From Vigna angularis (Eukaryota > Streptophyta > Magnoliopsida > Fabales > Fabaceae): a stretch of 64,000 nt of DNA. The DNA is taken from positions 11,245,001-11,309,000 of the forward strand of contig NC_068979.1 in the NCBI RefSeq assembly GCF_016808095.1, read 5' to 3'. Under the pieces are notes generated by a model that had not been told where the DNA came from, searched no databases, and saw only the letters and a program-made list of their open reading frames with translations. Shown here one piece after another: positions 1-11,739 of the stretch (position 1 is the stretch's first letter; every line of letters starts with the position of its first letter). Both the position numbers and the translations under genes were made by a program.

Positions 1-2156
1 CCTCACACAATGAATCATTTGTAGACCCAAAAATAATATCATCTACGTATACTTGAACAATCAAGATATGTTTTCCTACTTTCTTAATAAACAAGGTGGC
101 ATCAACCTTTCCTCTAGAGAAATCATTTTCAATCAAGAAGGTACTAAGTCTTTCATACCAAGACCTAGGTGCCTGTTTAAGACCATACAATGCCTTTTTC
201 AACTTATAAACATGATGAGGATATTTAAAATCCTCAAAACTAGGAGGTTGACTAACGTATACCTCTTCATTAATAAAACCATTCAAAAATACACTTTTCA
301 CATCCATTTGGTACAATTTAAACTTCATCAAAGAGGCATAAGCAAGTAACAATCTAATTGCTTCTAACCTGACTACTGGGGCATAATTTTCATCATAGTC
401 TATACCTTCCTCTTGACATTAGCCCTTTGCAACTAACCTGGCTTTGTTCTTTGTGATGTTTCCATCTTCATCAAGCTTGTTTCTAAACACCCACTTTGTT
501 CCAATGATTTGATAATCATCTTGTCTAGGAATGAGTTCCCAAACATCACTCCTTTCAAATTGATTCAGTTCTTCTTGGATATCAACACACCATTTATCAT
601 CTTGAAGAGCTTCCTTTATGTTCTTAGGTTCTACATGAGACACAAAAGCTACTATTAAACAGAAATGATTAAGATTGTGTCTAGTAGTTACCCCTTTTAA
701 TATATCTCCGATGATGTTGTCCAGAAAAAGTCCTCGTGGTTGTTGATAGCTTTTAGGATCAACTACTTGATGTTCATTTTGAGTTTCTGGAGAATAATTT
801 TCATTTAGATACATCTCTTCAAGAGCTTCCCTCAAATAATCCTCATCACCTGCAATTCGTTTATTTGACTCAAGAGGGTTCACCTCAAGGTCCACAATTT
901 CATCAAAGACAACATGCATTGATTCTTCAATTTTCAAGGTTCTTCTCTTAAACACCCTATATGTTTTGCTAGTTAAAGAATATCCTAAGAAGATTGCCTC
1001 ATCAGATTTAGCATCAAATTTACCTAGATTATCTTTACCATTATTCAAAACAAAACATTTGCATCCAAAGATTTTCAAATGAGATACATTTGGTTTTCTA
1101 CCGTTAAACAGTTCATAGGGAGTTAGCTTAAGAATAGGCCTAATTAGCATTTTGTTCAACACGTAACAAGCAGTACTAACTGCATCAACCCAAAAGTATT
1201 TTGGCACATTAGATTCATTTAAAAGAGTCCTAGCTAGTTCTTCTAATGATCTATTTTTCCTTTCAACAACACCATTTTTTTGGGGGAGTTCTTGGAGCAG
1301 AAAAATTATGACCAATTCCATGTTCTTCACAAAACTTTTCAAAAGATTCATTTTCAAATTCACCACCGTGATCACTTCTCAAAGTTTTGATTTTCAATTC
1401 CATTTCATTTTGAACACGTTTTGCAAACGATTTAAATGCTTTAAAAGATTCACTTTTCAAGGTGAAGAAAAATGTCCAAGTAAATCTAGTGTAATCATCA
1501 ACAATCACAAGAGCATAGTAGTTTCCACCAAAAATTTTAATTCTAGATGGACCAAACAAGTCCATATGCAAAAGTTCTAAAGGTTTTGATGTTGAAATCA
1601 TGGTTTTAGACGAAAATGAGGATTTGGTTTGCTTTCCCTTTTGACATGCAGAGCAGATTTTGTCTTTCTCAAATTTTAAATTAGGCAAACCAATCACAAG
1701 ATCTTTTGAAATCAATTTATTCAAATGTTGCATATGAATATGTGTAGCTCTTTTATGCCATAGCCAAGGATTTTCTTCTTTAGCAACTGAACATGTTATA
1801 TTATGACTAGATGCACTTTCAATATCAATCAAGTAAATGTTATTATGCCTAACACCTTGCAAAGCAATCTCAGTAGAATTTTTAAAATATACAGTGCATT
1901 TATCACTTTCAAAGGTTACCTTGAGACCCTTGTTGCATAGTTGGCTTATGCTTAGGAGATTGTGTTTGAGACCTTCAACACATAACATGTCCTTTATTAT
2001 CAATGTGTTTCCTCCTCCAATGTCTCCAGTTCCAATGATTCTACCTTTGTTGTTATCCCCATAGGTCACAAATCCTTGCTTCTTCTTCTCAAAAGATATA
2101 AACTTTTTCTTGTCACCGGTCATGTGTCTTGAACAACCACTGTCAAGATACCACAA
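1..2156 (-). pseudogene. copia pol polyprotein remnant (protease, integrase, RT)
   Basis: The minus-strand reading starts with the aspartic protease motif LDSGCSRHMTG near 2150. It continues through the GAG-pre-integrase zinc region (H-x-H and CSACQKGK, about 1640-1750) and the integrase core (HMDLFGP, VDDYTRF, SDHGGEF). Near 1280, in a run of C and A bases, the frame shifts by one base; the integrase C-terminus then continues in the next frame (NGVVERKNR onward). The RT begins at about 600 (WELIPR, GTKWVFRNK, ARLVAKG) and is interrupted by TAA at 419-421. It continues in the same frame to the window edge, including KALYGLKQAPRSWYERL and the catalytic YVDD box near 20-30. The parts are recognisable and nearly complete, but the polyprotein cannot be made as one chain. 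Confidence 0.9.
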
Positions 2157-2274
2157 TGACTTCTTTGACTTAGTAGGTTCCTACAAAACAAGGTCCCCAA
2201 TCTTATTATGGGTCCTTGGGGTTAGTTTATGCAGACGCACATCCTTTCACAATTTTAACCCATGCATATTTACC

Positions 2275-3934
2275 ATTTGGAACACCAAAATGTTTAATGT
2301 TGCACTTGTTTGAGGTGTGACCATATTTCATGCAGTAAAAACAACAAACCTCACACACTTTATTTTTCACAAAAGTCCCTTTTTCTACCCAAACTCTACA
2401 AGTTCTTTACTTTAGACTTTTTGTGTTGATGCATGTTTCTATTTCCAGCATTGCTTCTTGTAAAGTTTGTTTTGACATGTGAATTAGACTTGGTTGCCTT
2501 TGCAAGTAAATTCTCAACAATGTAAATATCAAACATATGACTCTTACACGATAGACATTCAACAGGTTGTACAACAACATCAGATTCAGATAATTTAGTT
2601 TCCATATTACTAACTTTGTTTCTCAAAACAACTTCGTCATCTAGTACTTTTTCATACCTCAATTTCAATTCATTATGCTCTTTCTTTAGCTTTTTATGAG
2701 CAACATCATGTTTTTCAGATTCATTGAACAAATCAAGAAATGCCTTTTGTAAATCAAACTCATCACTTGACTCTAAGCTAGAATCACTTACTTGGCTTCC
2801 TGCATCTTCTAAGTCTGCCATTAAGCACAAATTTGCTTCTTCATCTGAATCGCTTGAGCTTGAAGAACTAGAAGCATTCTCTTCCCAAGCTATGTAAGCT
2901 TTCTTCTTCTTTGGAAACTTTCTTTCTTTCTTTTCTTCACTTTTCCTATTCTTAGGACAGTCACTCTTCACATGACCTCTTTCTCCACATCCATAAAATT
3001 TAATGCTTGATGGAGATCCTTGATTTTCTTTCCTTTCTCCACGGTATGTGTCTTTTCCCTTTGCTTTCATAAATTTAGCAAACTTCTTAATCATAAGACT
3101 CATGTTTTCCTCATCGTCATCGGAATCATCGTCCTCAATTCTCTTAGAACTTTTTCCTTTTGAGATTTCAGACTTGAAGGCAAGCGTCTTTCTTTTGACT
3201 TGATCCTCTTCTGCAGTTAATCTTCTCAGCTCAAGCTCATGCTCACGAAGCTTTCCAAAGTGAATTGCTGTTGACATCTGAGTGAGGTTTTGAGACTCTG
3301 AGATGGCAGTCACCTTTGATTGCCAAGACCTGTCTAATGATTTCAATATTTTCACATTCAATTCATCAGTGTAAAAAGTCTTACCCAAACCTGTCAGGTG
3401 GTTCACAATGTGAGTGAAACGCTTTTGGACATCAGATATTGTTTCTCCAGGTTGCATTCTGAACATCTCATACTCCTGGATTAGTGTGTTCTTCCTTGCA
3501 CGTTTCACGTCGTATGTACCCTCATGTGTGACTCTGAGGACCTCTCACATTTCCTGTGCTGTCTTACACACTGAAATTCTATAAAATTCATCAAGTACTA
3601 CAACAGATGAAATAATATTACGAGGCTTAATATCAAATTAGGCTCTTCTATTTTCCTCAAGAGTCTAGTTAAAGTATGATTTTTCTACTTCTACACCATC
3701 AACAGTTCTTTTAGGAATATAGGGACCATTTAGCACAGCTTCCCAGATGCCTCTGTCAACAGACCCCATAAAAATTTCCATTCTGACTTTCCAGAAGGCA
3801 TATTTGTCACTAGTAAAAAGAGGTGGTTTGTTGATGGATGCACCCTCAGCATATACTTGAGTTTGATGACCGACCATTTTCGCAAAAGTTTGAAAAAATA
3901 TCAAAGCAAGCTCTGACACGAATTGTCGGAACAA
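2275..3934 (-). pseudogene. copia gag remnant with zinc knuckles
   Basis: The N-terminal part (3665-3934) includes the typical gag opening with KPPLFTSDKYAFWKVRM. It ends at a stop, and short interrupted stretches (3510-3660) link it to the second open block (2396-3508). That block holds the UBN2-type gag core (EYEMFRMQPGETISDVQKRF), then the zinc knuckle FYGCGERGHVKSDC, whose first cysteine has become phenylalanine. An acidic serine-rich and coiled-coil tail follows. After the stop at 2396 a second, complete CCHC knuckle (CFYCMKYGHTSNKC) can be read at about 2290-2340, followed by several stops before the protease. Gag normally coats the RNA in cytoplasmic particles; this copy is broken. Confidence 0.85.
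3909..3923 (-). other. primer-binding site of the copia element
   Basis: Directly inside the LTR edge the minus strand reads ATTCGTGTCAGAGCT. This is close to the plant copia site complementary to initiator Met-tRNA (TGGTATCAGAGC), with changes at its start. Its place next to the TG...CA end of the LTR supports the LTR boundary. Confidence 0.6.
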
Positions 3935-4850
3935 TCGGTACTGTTATAGAGTCACGCAGCGGAATAAATTAATAAAGCGGAAAGCATGTTCGGTCAAACT
4001 CGTAATAAGATGGTCTGTTTTAGAAATTTAATTTTCTTAGAGAAAATTTGTCTAACAGTTGATGTGCATAAAACAGTAAAGAGTATAGGGAGTAGAAAAA
4101 TTGACACACTGGATTTTTATCCTGGTTCGATTCAAAGGAATCTACATCCAGTTGTTAATCACTATAAAAAGTGATTAACGTTTTCACTAAAATCAGTTTC
4201 AAAAATTACAATAAGAGTGAATGAAAACAGATAGATAAAACCTTCCTTCGACGAACGAACTGGAAGATGACAACCTTGCCAACTCGAAGAGAACCGCTCT
4301 GACTATCGACACACGAAACGCGAGCTTCTCCTATTCACGAAACCAGGCAAAGCACTTGAACTAGCTTTTTAGAACTTCCTCAGACAAACTGTATTTTTAA
4401 AAAGCTCAGAGTTGTCTTCTAAGAGTTTTGGAACTACCTTATATAGCCAATTGGTCTAAGTTCGCATAGATGAATTATAAGTGCTACAGATAATTGATTA
4501 TTGTTAGTGATAATCGATTATTTGAGTCCGTTACAGGGTTTTTCAAAAGTGATAATCGATTATCCTGAGGAATAATCGATTATTCCAGAGACTTTGGCAG
4601 TTCTCATCAGAACTAGTGATAATCGATTATTTGGAGAAATAATCGATTATTCCAGAGCAACGAGGTTTTTCAGAAGGGCTCAGGATAATCGATTATAGCT
4701 TCTAATAATCGATTAAATGCGTAACAGCTCTAGAAATACGAATTTTTCTAAGTATTACACGTTTAAGGCTTTTCCTAATACATTTATAATCTACAAAGAT
4801 CTTTTAAAACAATTATAGCAGTCTATCATCTTTCAGCATCATCAAAATCA
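3924..4850 (-). repeat. 5' LTR of the Sirevirus-like element
   Basis: The right boundary of the gag leader begins with TGTCGG at 3924 and the best opposite end is ...AAAATCA at 4850, giving TG...CA ends and a length of about 927 bp. Only one LTR is inside the window, so the outer end is a judgement. It contains the palindrome array described separately. Confidence 0.55.
4510..4716. repeat. array of ATAATCGATTAT palindromes in the LTR
   Basis: Six exact copies of the perfect palindrome ATAATCGATTAT begin at 4510, 4552, 4572, 4619, 4639 and 4685, and a seventh (one base changed) at 4705. The last six form three pairs with starts 20 bp apart, and the pairs repeat every 66-67 bp. The array lies in the LTR of the copia element and may be part of its promoter; that role is inference. 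Confidence 0.9.
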
Positions 4851-5465
4851 TTTATCTTCAAATTTACCAATGCTCCTCATTGGTAACACTAGGTAAGTGA
4901 AAATGCTGGATGCAACTACTTCAGATGGTGCAGTGATTGGGGAATTGAAGAAAGTGTTAGCTGTGAGGTGTTGGAAGCAAATGATGAGAGGTTGCTGAAG
5001 AGTTTTGAAAATGAAAGTGATAAGAAGATAGTTGGTGTGCAGAAAGCTGTTATGGGTCTTCAAAGCTAGATGAAATTTTTTGTTGAGGTTGTTAGTGTTC
5101 TATGTCATAGAACCTGTAAAACAGTAAAGGCTCCATCAACAGTTGAGAACACATAACTACAAACATACACAATACACGAGTAAAATAATACTGTTATCTT
5201 GGGACCTAAATAAACAACTGAAAGAGGAATTCAACTAAGGGCACAATGATGATAAATAATAAATTTTAATTTACTTCCAATAAAGAAACTGACAATGTCG
5301 AACTCAAGATTTGTATATTAATACCAAAAAGTAGTCATTCATTGTTCATACAAGTACCAATATATAGGATACTTTAGGCTATAACATACTGAAACATAAA
5401 CCATTGTTTATAACACATGTCTGTAAGATGATAAACATCAAACTTTGCCCTTACATTTGCTACTA
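4851..5465. other. spacer between copia LTR and MULE transposase remnant
   Basis: I see no convincing gene here. A small perfect hairpin (TTACCAATG, 5-nt loop, CATTGGTAA) lies at 4864-4886 just outside the LTR. The downstream TIR of the MULE should lie in this stretch, but none matching its other end was found. Confidence 0.5.
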
Positions 5466-7680
5466 CTAAAACATATAACATTCTTCAACTTTGAAGTGGT
5501 TCTTCTCCATCTGGTTGACCCTCAGACAATGAACTGGGTTGTTGTCCCTCTTCCTGCACTTGGTTTCTCTTGGGGCAACTTTTCTATTGTGACCCACTTC
5601 CCTACACATGCCACATCTCTTCAGTAATCCCCCTTTATACATTCTGGTGCTACTTTTCTTCAACTCCCATTGCTCTAACCTCCTTTCCTTCTTAGGACGA
5701 CCAGGCATCTGTCTTTTTTATGGAGGCATGACATCTGGACATTGGGTTACCTCCCAAATGTTGTTTCCATTAATGGGATATATAATGGAGGAATAAATTT
5801 CTTCATACGTTGACTTTTTAAAGCATACAAGTATGTAGTCCTCTACATCTATGTTGAGAAACCTCATTGCTGCCAATACATGTACATAAGGTATTTCACT
5901 GATGCTCCATTTCCTGTAGGAGAATGAATATTGATCTATATCCACCACAAACTTGTCCCCACTTTGGGACACATGTCTGACTTCAAATAGCCTTTGTGCA
6001 GACCAGTTGTCAACATAAGCCAATATTAGTTATATGATACCTGGGATAACATAAACAAAGATATACATATCTCATAATTCTTGGATACCTGGGAATCCAA
6101 TTCTTTATTAGTAGTGCCTCCTTTTGTAGTCTACTCAGTATTTTTGGACAAATTGATGACTTAAATGACGTTACCCTTGACCTATTAGTGGCCTATCTCT
6201 TCATCATGTATAGTCTGATTTCCTCCAACATTGTAATAATTGGTTTTGTCCTCGTATTTACCAGAACACTATTAAAGGCTTCTGACATGTTATTAACCAA
6301 AGTATCACATTGAGTTGTGCTTGTGAACCTTGATCTGGACCAAAACCTTGAATAAAGATGTATTTCACACAATGAATATGTTAAATAATCAGAATGTAAA
6401 AGTTAAGTAAAACTTATGTAAACTGAGAGTGTCAAACCTTGGAGGAATAACTATCAAGTGTCAAAAAACATCTCGGTTCACCTCTTTGATACTTCTCATC
6501 TCATTCTCCCATTTTTGTGGGTAGGTTGCTATAGTTGCCCTCAGCATAAGCATTTTTAGATTCTTTCCAGGGAATTTCTTTCTGAAGTTGGCATATAAAT
6601 GCCTTACACAAAATCTTTGTGCAACTCTAGGAACAACATCTTGTACAGCTTGTAACAAACCCTGTGAATGAGTCATAAAAAAAGTTAGATGATATTGATT
6701 TAAAGTCATTTCTATAAGATAAAAGTCAATAACTATAATGGAATTTACCTTCTGTTGATATGATATGATTGTAAGTGAAGAACACACCTTAGGTCCACCT
6801 AGGTCTTCAATCAGTAGCTCCATAAACCATGTTCACGTCTCCTTGTTCTCAACTTCTACGATTGCATACGCCAGTGGAAACATTTGGTTGTTTGCATCTC
6901 GAGCCATAGCAGTTAATAGCTCACCATGATGTCTGCCTTTCAAAAAGGCTCCATCAAGGCCAATGATTGGCCTGCATGAGACAAAGCTATCTTTGCATGC
7001 CTTTAGGCATGCGTAAAACCTCTTGAATATTGGTTTCCCATCATATGACTCAACTTTTACCTTGATTGTGGACCCAGGGTTTCTTGCTAATAACTCATGA
7101 GCGTAATCATAAATTCTACTATATTGCTTACTGAAGGACCCTGCCACTTCGTCTGATGCATAGGCTTTGGCCCTGTAAGCCATATTCTTAGATATTTTTA
7201 TGTTCCATTTCCTAGTAATTTTATCTCTAATATCAACTCCCTTTACATTAGGATTCTCTCTGATTGTTTTTTCCAATTTTCTACTAAGCCATTTTGCATT
7301 GAATAGCCGCAACTTGTGTTCCCTACTGCATGTATGTCTGTCAACCATAGTCCTCAGTTGCCATGACTTTACTGCATCCATGAAACCAAAATGTGCCCTC
7401 CACGGACATTCTCCTTTTGATCCTAAACATTTAACCCTTATTCTTTTTTTATCAGTTTTAACAAGTTTCAAATATTTCCCATTTTCTACTGCATAACTTT
7501 TGATGGCATCAAGGATGTCTTCTTTTTCCACAAAATATGCTCCCACTTCCCAATTGAAATCAAGCATTTTTTTGGCATAATAAATGTAGAAAAATGCCCA
7601 TACCCATCTTCATCTTCACTTTCTTCATCACATATGTCAGGAGAAGTTAAGTCCTCAGATTGTCATTCGCCATTTGATGT
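5466..7680 (-). pseudogene. MULE transposase (MURA-type), central and C-terminal part, inactivated
   Basis: The block 6833-7567 carries the MuDR N-terminal zinc-binding region (WEVGAYF, CPWRAHF, HTCSREH) and the start of the DDE core (IIGLDGAFLKGRHHGELL). Next come, split by two short introns (about 6661-6751 and 6345-6436), the remaining core (GLLQAVQDVVP, CVRHLYANFRKKF), the region CDTLVNNMSEAFNSV, a SWIM-type zinc finger (about 5870-5960) and a CCHC knuckle (CGMCREVGHNRK, 5600-5620). Damage is clear. A Trp codon became TGA after VENKET, a Lys and another Trp codon became stops, and the conserved SDQQKG aspartate reads as tyrosine (SYQQKG). The SWIM cysteines are lost (YRKW, PYVHV) and the last knuckle cysteine is valine. 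The protein would bind TIRs and cut DNA in the nucleus; this copy cannot. Confidence 0.85.
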
Positions 7681-8955
7681 GTGAGTAAATGTAATTGCAT
7701 TCATGTCTTAGTTTAGGTCATTTGCATGCATAATTGTATTCATTGAAGGATTTAGTCATGGATTATCTTTGTTTCGGATCATACAGTGACATTTTGTGTT
7801 TTTATTGTAGATTGATGATTCTAAGTGCCAAAATCATAATTTGGGAAGAATTGATGTACAAGATACCAAGATGAAACCAGAGAGTTCAATAACCAAGCTG
7901 TGAACAGTCTCACAACCTGTGGAGTTACATGTGGATGTTGCTTCTAAATGGAGTTGCAAAACAAAAAGTTCAACAATTGTGCTGTGAAAGTTCCCACAAC
8001 CTGTGGAGTAATCTGTGGATTCACGTAAGAAAACAGAATTAAAGCAGAGAAGAACACAGGTAGAGTGGGAAGTTTTCCATGGGCTGTGAAAGTTTCCAGG
8101 AGCAGTTATTGTGCTCTTTTATGACTGATTTAAAGAGATTAAATTAAAGGAAAAGTGGAGGAAGTTAGGGAAAAGGAAAACCACTCTCCTAAAAAGGAGG
8201 AATTTGTGGAAATGATGGGAGAGGGAAAAAACACGTGGAAGGGGAGACAAAAAGGGTATTCACGCACAACAAAGGAGTTCTTCTTCTTCGTCTTCTTCTT
8301 GGAGCTTTGGGCTGCCACTTTTTGCGGAACTTTTTGCTTTTTGATTTTTCTTTTCCATTATGCAGAACTAAATTTCCTTTTGTTAGTGGATTGATGTAGT
8401 GCTTTGGATTATATTTTCTGAACCTTTTTCAATTGATGTTAAGTTCATTTTAATTATCCTAGTGTTCTATTTATGTTTTAATGTCTATTCTATGAGCAGT
8501 TTCACAGTTGGGAGATTGGGAATTGCTTGCGTTTATAATTAGAACAGATTAGATGCTGTCACAATTGGAAAATTGGGCAGGACTAGTTAGTTTGAATTGA
8601 GATATGATTGTTCTTCATGATCTTGTTGAATTTGTAATTGGCCTAAGGGATTGGGGATTCAAATTCAAGGGATACCTTTGCTTACTAAGGGATTAGGGGT
8701 AAACAAGCTCTAAATAAACTCGAGTGGATAATTATAATTTACACATCGATTGAAAAGGGGAGGAAATTATATGAAAAGGTATGAAATCAATTTTCTAACA
8801 TTGTTTATATCATTTGAATTTCCATCGCTTGTTTATGTTCATCATTTCACTGGATAAATTTCATCACTCAAAATTAAGTAAGTTAGTAAACTGGTACTCA
8901 ACTCATTCAATCCCAGAGGACGATATTTTGCTACTACAATTACGATTGGTACACT
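7680..8955 (+). mobile_element. probable Ty3/gypsy-type solo LTR inserted in the MULE gene
   Basis: This 1.28 kb block separates two parts of the transposase reading frame and has no transposase similarity. Its right part (about 8880-8950: CAATCCCAGAGGACGATATT and CTACTACAATTACG) resembles the region that precedes the LTR end in plant gypsy elements of Tat/Ogre/Athila type, read on the plus strand. It contains two imperfect copies of a GTGCTGTGAAAGTTCCCACA-like stretch (about 7900 and 7985). I could not find a clean target-site duplication, so the ends are approximate. Confidence 0.4.
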
Positions 8956-8959
8956 TTCC

Positions 8960-10071
8960 AAACGTACATCACCATTGAACCAACTGGAATCATTAATCTC
9001 ATCTTCTTCCATATCTGACTCAGACCCAAGTAAAAGAGGTTCAACCTCAACCTCCAAATTAGCAGAACTTTCACTTACATCACACTGCACATTTATGTCT
9101 ACTAACCCATCCTCACTATTCATCTCACCATCATCATCATCACGTGATGTACTCCAATCACGAACTTCTACTTCTATATCCTCCAAGTCTTCTACTTCTA
9201 TTGTGTAAGACTCACCATCTAACCTATCATCCTCACCATCCTGTCCTTCTATCCTCTCAGCCTCAACATCACCTTCCTCAACCTCTATCCTCTCTTCATG
9301 CACTTCATCTACTTCTGTCCTCTCAGCATCACCTTCCTCAACCTCTATCTTCTCACCCTCTACTTCAACTTCATCTACTTTTGTCCTCTCCACCTCAACA
9401 TCACCTTCCCCAACCTTTATCCTCTCTTCTTGCACTTCATCTGCTTCTGTCCTCTCAGCATCACCTTCCTCAACCTCTATCCTCTCACCCTCAACTTCAA
9501 CTTCATGTGCTTCTGTCCTCTCAGCATCACCTTCCTCAACCTGTATCCTCTCTTCCTACACTTCATCTGCTTCTATCATCTCAGCCTGACCAACAACAAC
9601 TTCTATCCTCTCACCATCAGCAGCTACCCCCTCATCCAACTGTTGCCTCACACCATCATTTATACCCTCAGCAAATTATTCATCCTCACCACCCTCATTC
9701 ACCTGAGGTGCAACTTCGTGACCTCCTTCATCAACGTTGTATTCAATCATGTGAATCACATCAAGTTCAGACACAGTGTGCACAACATATAAATGAACTT
9801 GTCCATTTAACTGAGCTAAAGTGACCATATGCATGGCACCTACGTCATCACATAATGCTTCTAGTCTATCATCTAATACAGAACCACATTCAACAGAAAA
9901 CCACAATTCCTTAAAACCATCGTACCCAAGACTTTTGACTACACTCACTACAACAAAATAACTCCATAAGTCAGGATCAAAATACATTGTCTCACTTTCC
10001 CCTTCATACTTCAGGCAGCCGTCATTGACGAACTTTCCTCCATGGTGAATAACAACCTCTATATCATCCAT
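8960..10071 (-). pseudogene. MULE transposase N-terminal region (PB1-like domain and acidic linker)
   Basis: From the ATG at 10071 the minus strand encodes MDDIEVVIHHGGKF, then DPDLWSYFVVVSVVKSLGY, which is the PB1-like N-terminal domain commonly fused to legume MULE transposases. It is followed by a long acidic, repetitive linker (Glu/Val/Asp rich) to about 8960. A TAA at 9676-9678 and a further stop near 9555 interrupt the linker. The frame would continue past the LTR insertion into the central transposase block at 7680. Confidence 0.75.
9190..9680 (-). repeat. degenerate minisatellite coding an acidic linker
   Basis: Units of about 60-66 bp repeat roughly seven times; on the minus strand they read variants of ERTEVDEVHEERIEVEEGDA. 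The repeats explain the several long but meaningless plus-strand reading frames in the same place. Confidence 0.8.
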
Positions 10072-10639
10072 CACACACAACACAATAAGAATATTCTACA
10101 CCTACAAATAAGCCTAAAACGACAAAAAACACCGCTTATTAAAGTGATAATGACATAACAAACGAACTGTAACTATGGGGGACATGGGGGACCACAATCG
10201 CAATATGCAAACACCACATTTTCAAACAACCCCAACCCCACATTCAAAAAAGCATCCCTAGATAACAACATAAACAACCGAATATTAAATTCATATCTAT
10301 GTAAAGCAGACATACTAACCTTCCAGCAAATTCCACTCGAACCACTTCACGCACACATAGAATGACTTCGCGATTCACGTCCAAACTCCAATGACGAAGC
10401 TCCAAAGCCCTAATGAAGTCTGTATCCTCTCCACTAAGGACTTCGCGCAAGCTTGCGATACACTCTCCTCTCAGATTTTTAATCTCAAATTGAATCCCAA
10501 ATTCAATTTGATTGAACCCTAAATCCCATTTCAGAATTGCCTAATTTTATATTACATTTTACATAATTCCACGCATAAAGGCCTAATCATGCCACGTTTC
10601 AACTCTAAACATGCCACGTTTAAAGAAATCAACACGTAA

Positions 10640-10801
10640 TCCTCCCACTTGTGTAAAAACTTAACCCGTTAACTAAATTTAACGGTAGGGGCTCAATTGA
10701 TTCAAATTACCACTTATAAGGACTCAATTGGGGATTCTAATAAGAAGGGGATCAAAATGGGAAAACCCCACATAAATAAGGACAACTAAAGGGTTTAAAC
10801 C
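10640..10801 (-). repeat. right TIR of the MULE
   Basis: Read on the minus strand from 10801 it starts GGTTTAAACCC and contains CAATTGAGTCCTTAT and, further in, CCTACCGTTAAATTT. The same blocks occur in the same order in the left TIR of the H4-carrying element at 42820. The adjacent nine bases (10802-10810, TAATAATAA) would be the target-site copy, but the partner was not found. Confidence 0.55.
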
Positions 10802-10810
10802 TAATAATAA

Positions 10811-11540
10811 TAACATGTGTTGCATAAGACATTCATTATTAAGCATAAGACGCATTTATACTAATTCACATATTGAAAAATGAAGTAATTTAATTACAGT
10901 GATGAATTTATTAATAACTTGTATTTTTTTAAAATTATTCTTAAATTCTTGGAACTCATCATATCACTCTCCCCACTTAATTAGTAACGTTTTTTAATCA
11001 TCTGCTTTAAATTTCGTATGGTAAAAATAATTTTATCTAATTAGTTTGTAAAAGTTATCATAAATTTATTAGAAGTAAACATTAACATTGTGTTCACATG
11101 AACAGATTGTACTGTTCAAAGACAAATGAGAGCGACGAAAGTGAGGTTTTCTCGTGTTTGGATGAGAGAAAAAGTGAGGAACTTTGAAGATGGATTTGCA
11201 AGATGGAGAGGTTTTTCATATTGAAGGGATTATTAGTAAAAAGTCGCATGTGTCCAATTTCATCCGTGTATATGAGGTTAATATAAATAATCGATTCGCA
11301 GAGGACAAAACCGATTCAAGTTAATATTAAAAAGACGTAAAGAACAATTTTTGAATACGCTTTTACTACTTTAGATTCACGAGTAAGTACAATTACTTTG
11401 GCTTGGCGTGGTTGCAAAGATTCCCTGAGCTGATGAGGATGAAGAAGGAACTAATGACATGAAGAAGAAAGTGGTTAAGTGGAATGAGCGCCTATCCAGG
11501 GTGAAGAAGATGATGAATGATGCTTCACAAGTGATATTTG
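10811..11540. other. AT-rich spacer
   Basis: No gene, RNA or transposon end recognised. The composition is AT-rich up to about 11100, then mixed. Confidence 0.4.
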
Positions 11541-11544
11541 AACA

Positions 11545-11690
11545 AAGCGTATTCGGTTCCATACCTCCAAGCGGCCTATCGCAACAGCTGTATTTGGTTC
11601 CATGGAGCGTATTCAGCTCCATGTTTGTGTGAATGTACTTGGATGTGCTGTATTCGGTTTCGTGATGGTATCCGGTCCCTTCCAACATTA
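11545..11690. repeat. short degenerate repeat GTATTCGGTTCCAT
   Basis: Five related copies (GTATTCGGTTCCAT, GTATTTGGTTCCAT, GTATTCAGCTCCAT, GTATTCGGTTTCGT, GTATCCGGTCCC) lie within 150 bp, spaced unevenly by about 18-45 bp, next to the thaumatin-like fragment. The origin is unknown. Confidence 0.6.
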
Positions 11691-11739
11691 CAGGCAAGCT
11701 TGGCGTGGAGGTGGAGGCGGCCTGAAGTGTGACAAAGGT

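Larger units (their letters stand above)
1..4850 (-). mobile_element. Ty1/copia retrotransposon (Sirevirus-like), 5' portion, decayed
   Basis: Read on the minus strand, the order is LTR (3924-4850), primer-binding site, gag, protease, integrase and reverse transcriptase, which is the copia order. The element runs off the left edge of the window, so its 3' end and second LTR are not visible. A long LTR, a gag with zinc knuckles followed by a long acidic/coiled-coil tail, and the RT signature resemble the Sirevirus branch (SIRE/Maximus type); this assignment is inference. It is not coding-competent: there is a frameshift near 1280, an in-frame stop at 419-421, and several stops between gag and pol. 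Confidence 0.9.
5466..10801 (-). mobile_element. Mutator-like element (MULE) with dead transposase gene, split by an LTR
   Basis: A minus-strand transposase gene starts at about 10071 and ends near 5466. It is interrupted at 7680-8955 by LTR-like sequence. The upstream end shows a TIR-like stretch (about 10640-10801) resembling the TIR of the histone-H4 element at 42820-44511. No matching left TIR was found, so the element is either truncated on the left or lacks it. Confidence 0.8.

Noticed and set aside
5060..5440. Left TIR of the MULE transposase element
   Set aside because: Searched for GGTTTAAACCC-like and CAATTGAGTCC blocks in the expected direction; none seen.
9144..9824. 226-residue plus-strand Leu/His/Pro-rich frame
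   Set aside because: Antisense to the acidic repeat of the MULE transposase; repeat-driven shadow.
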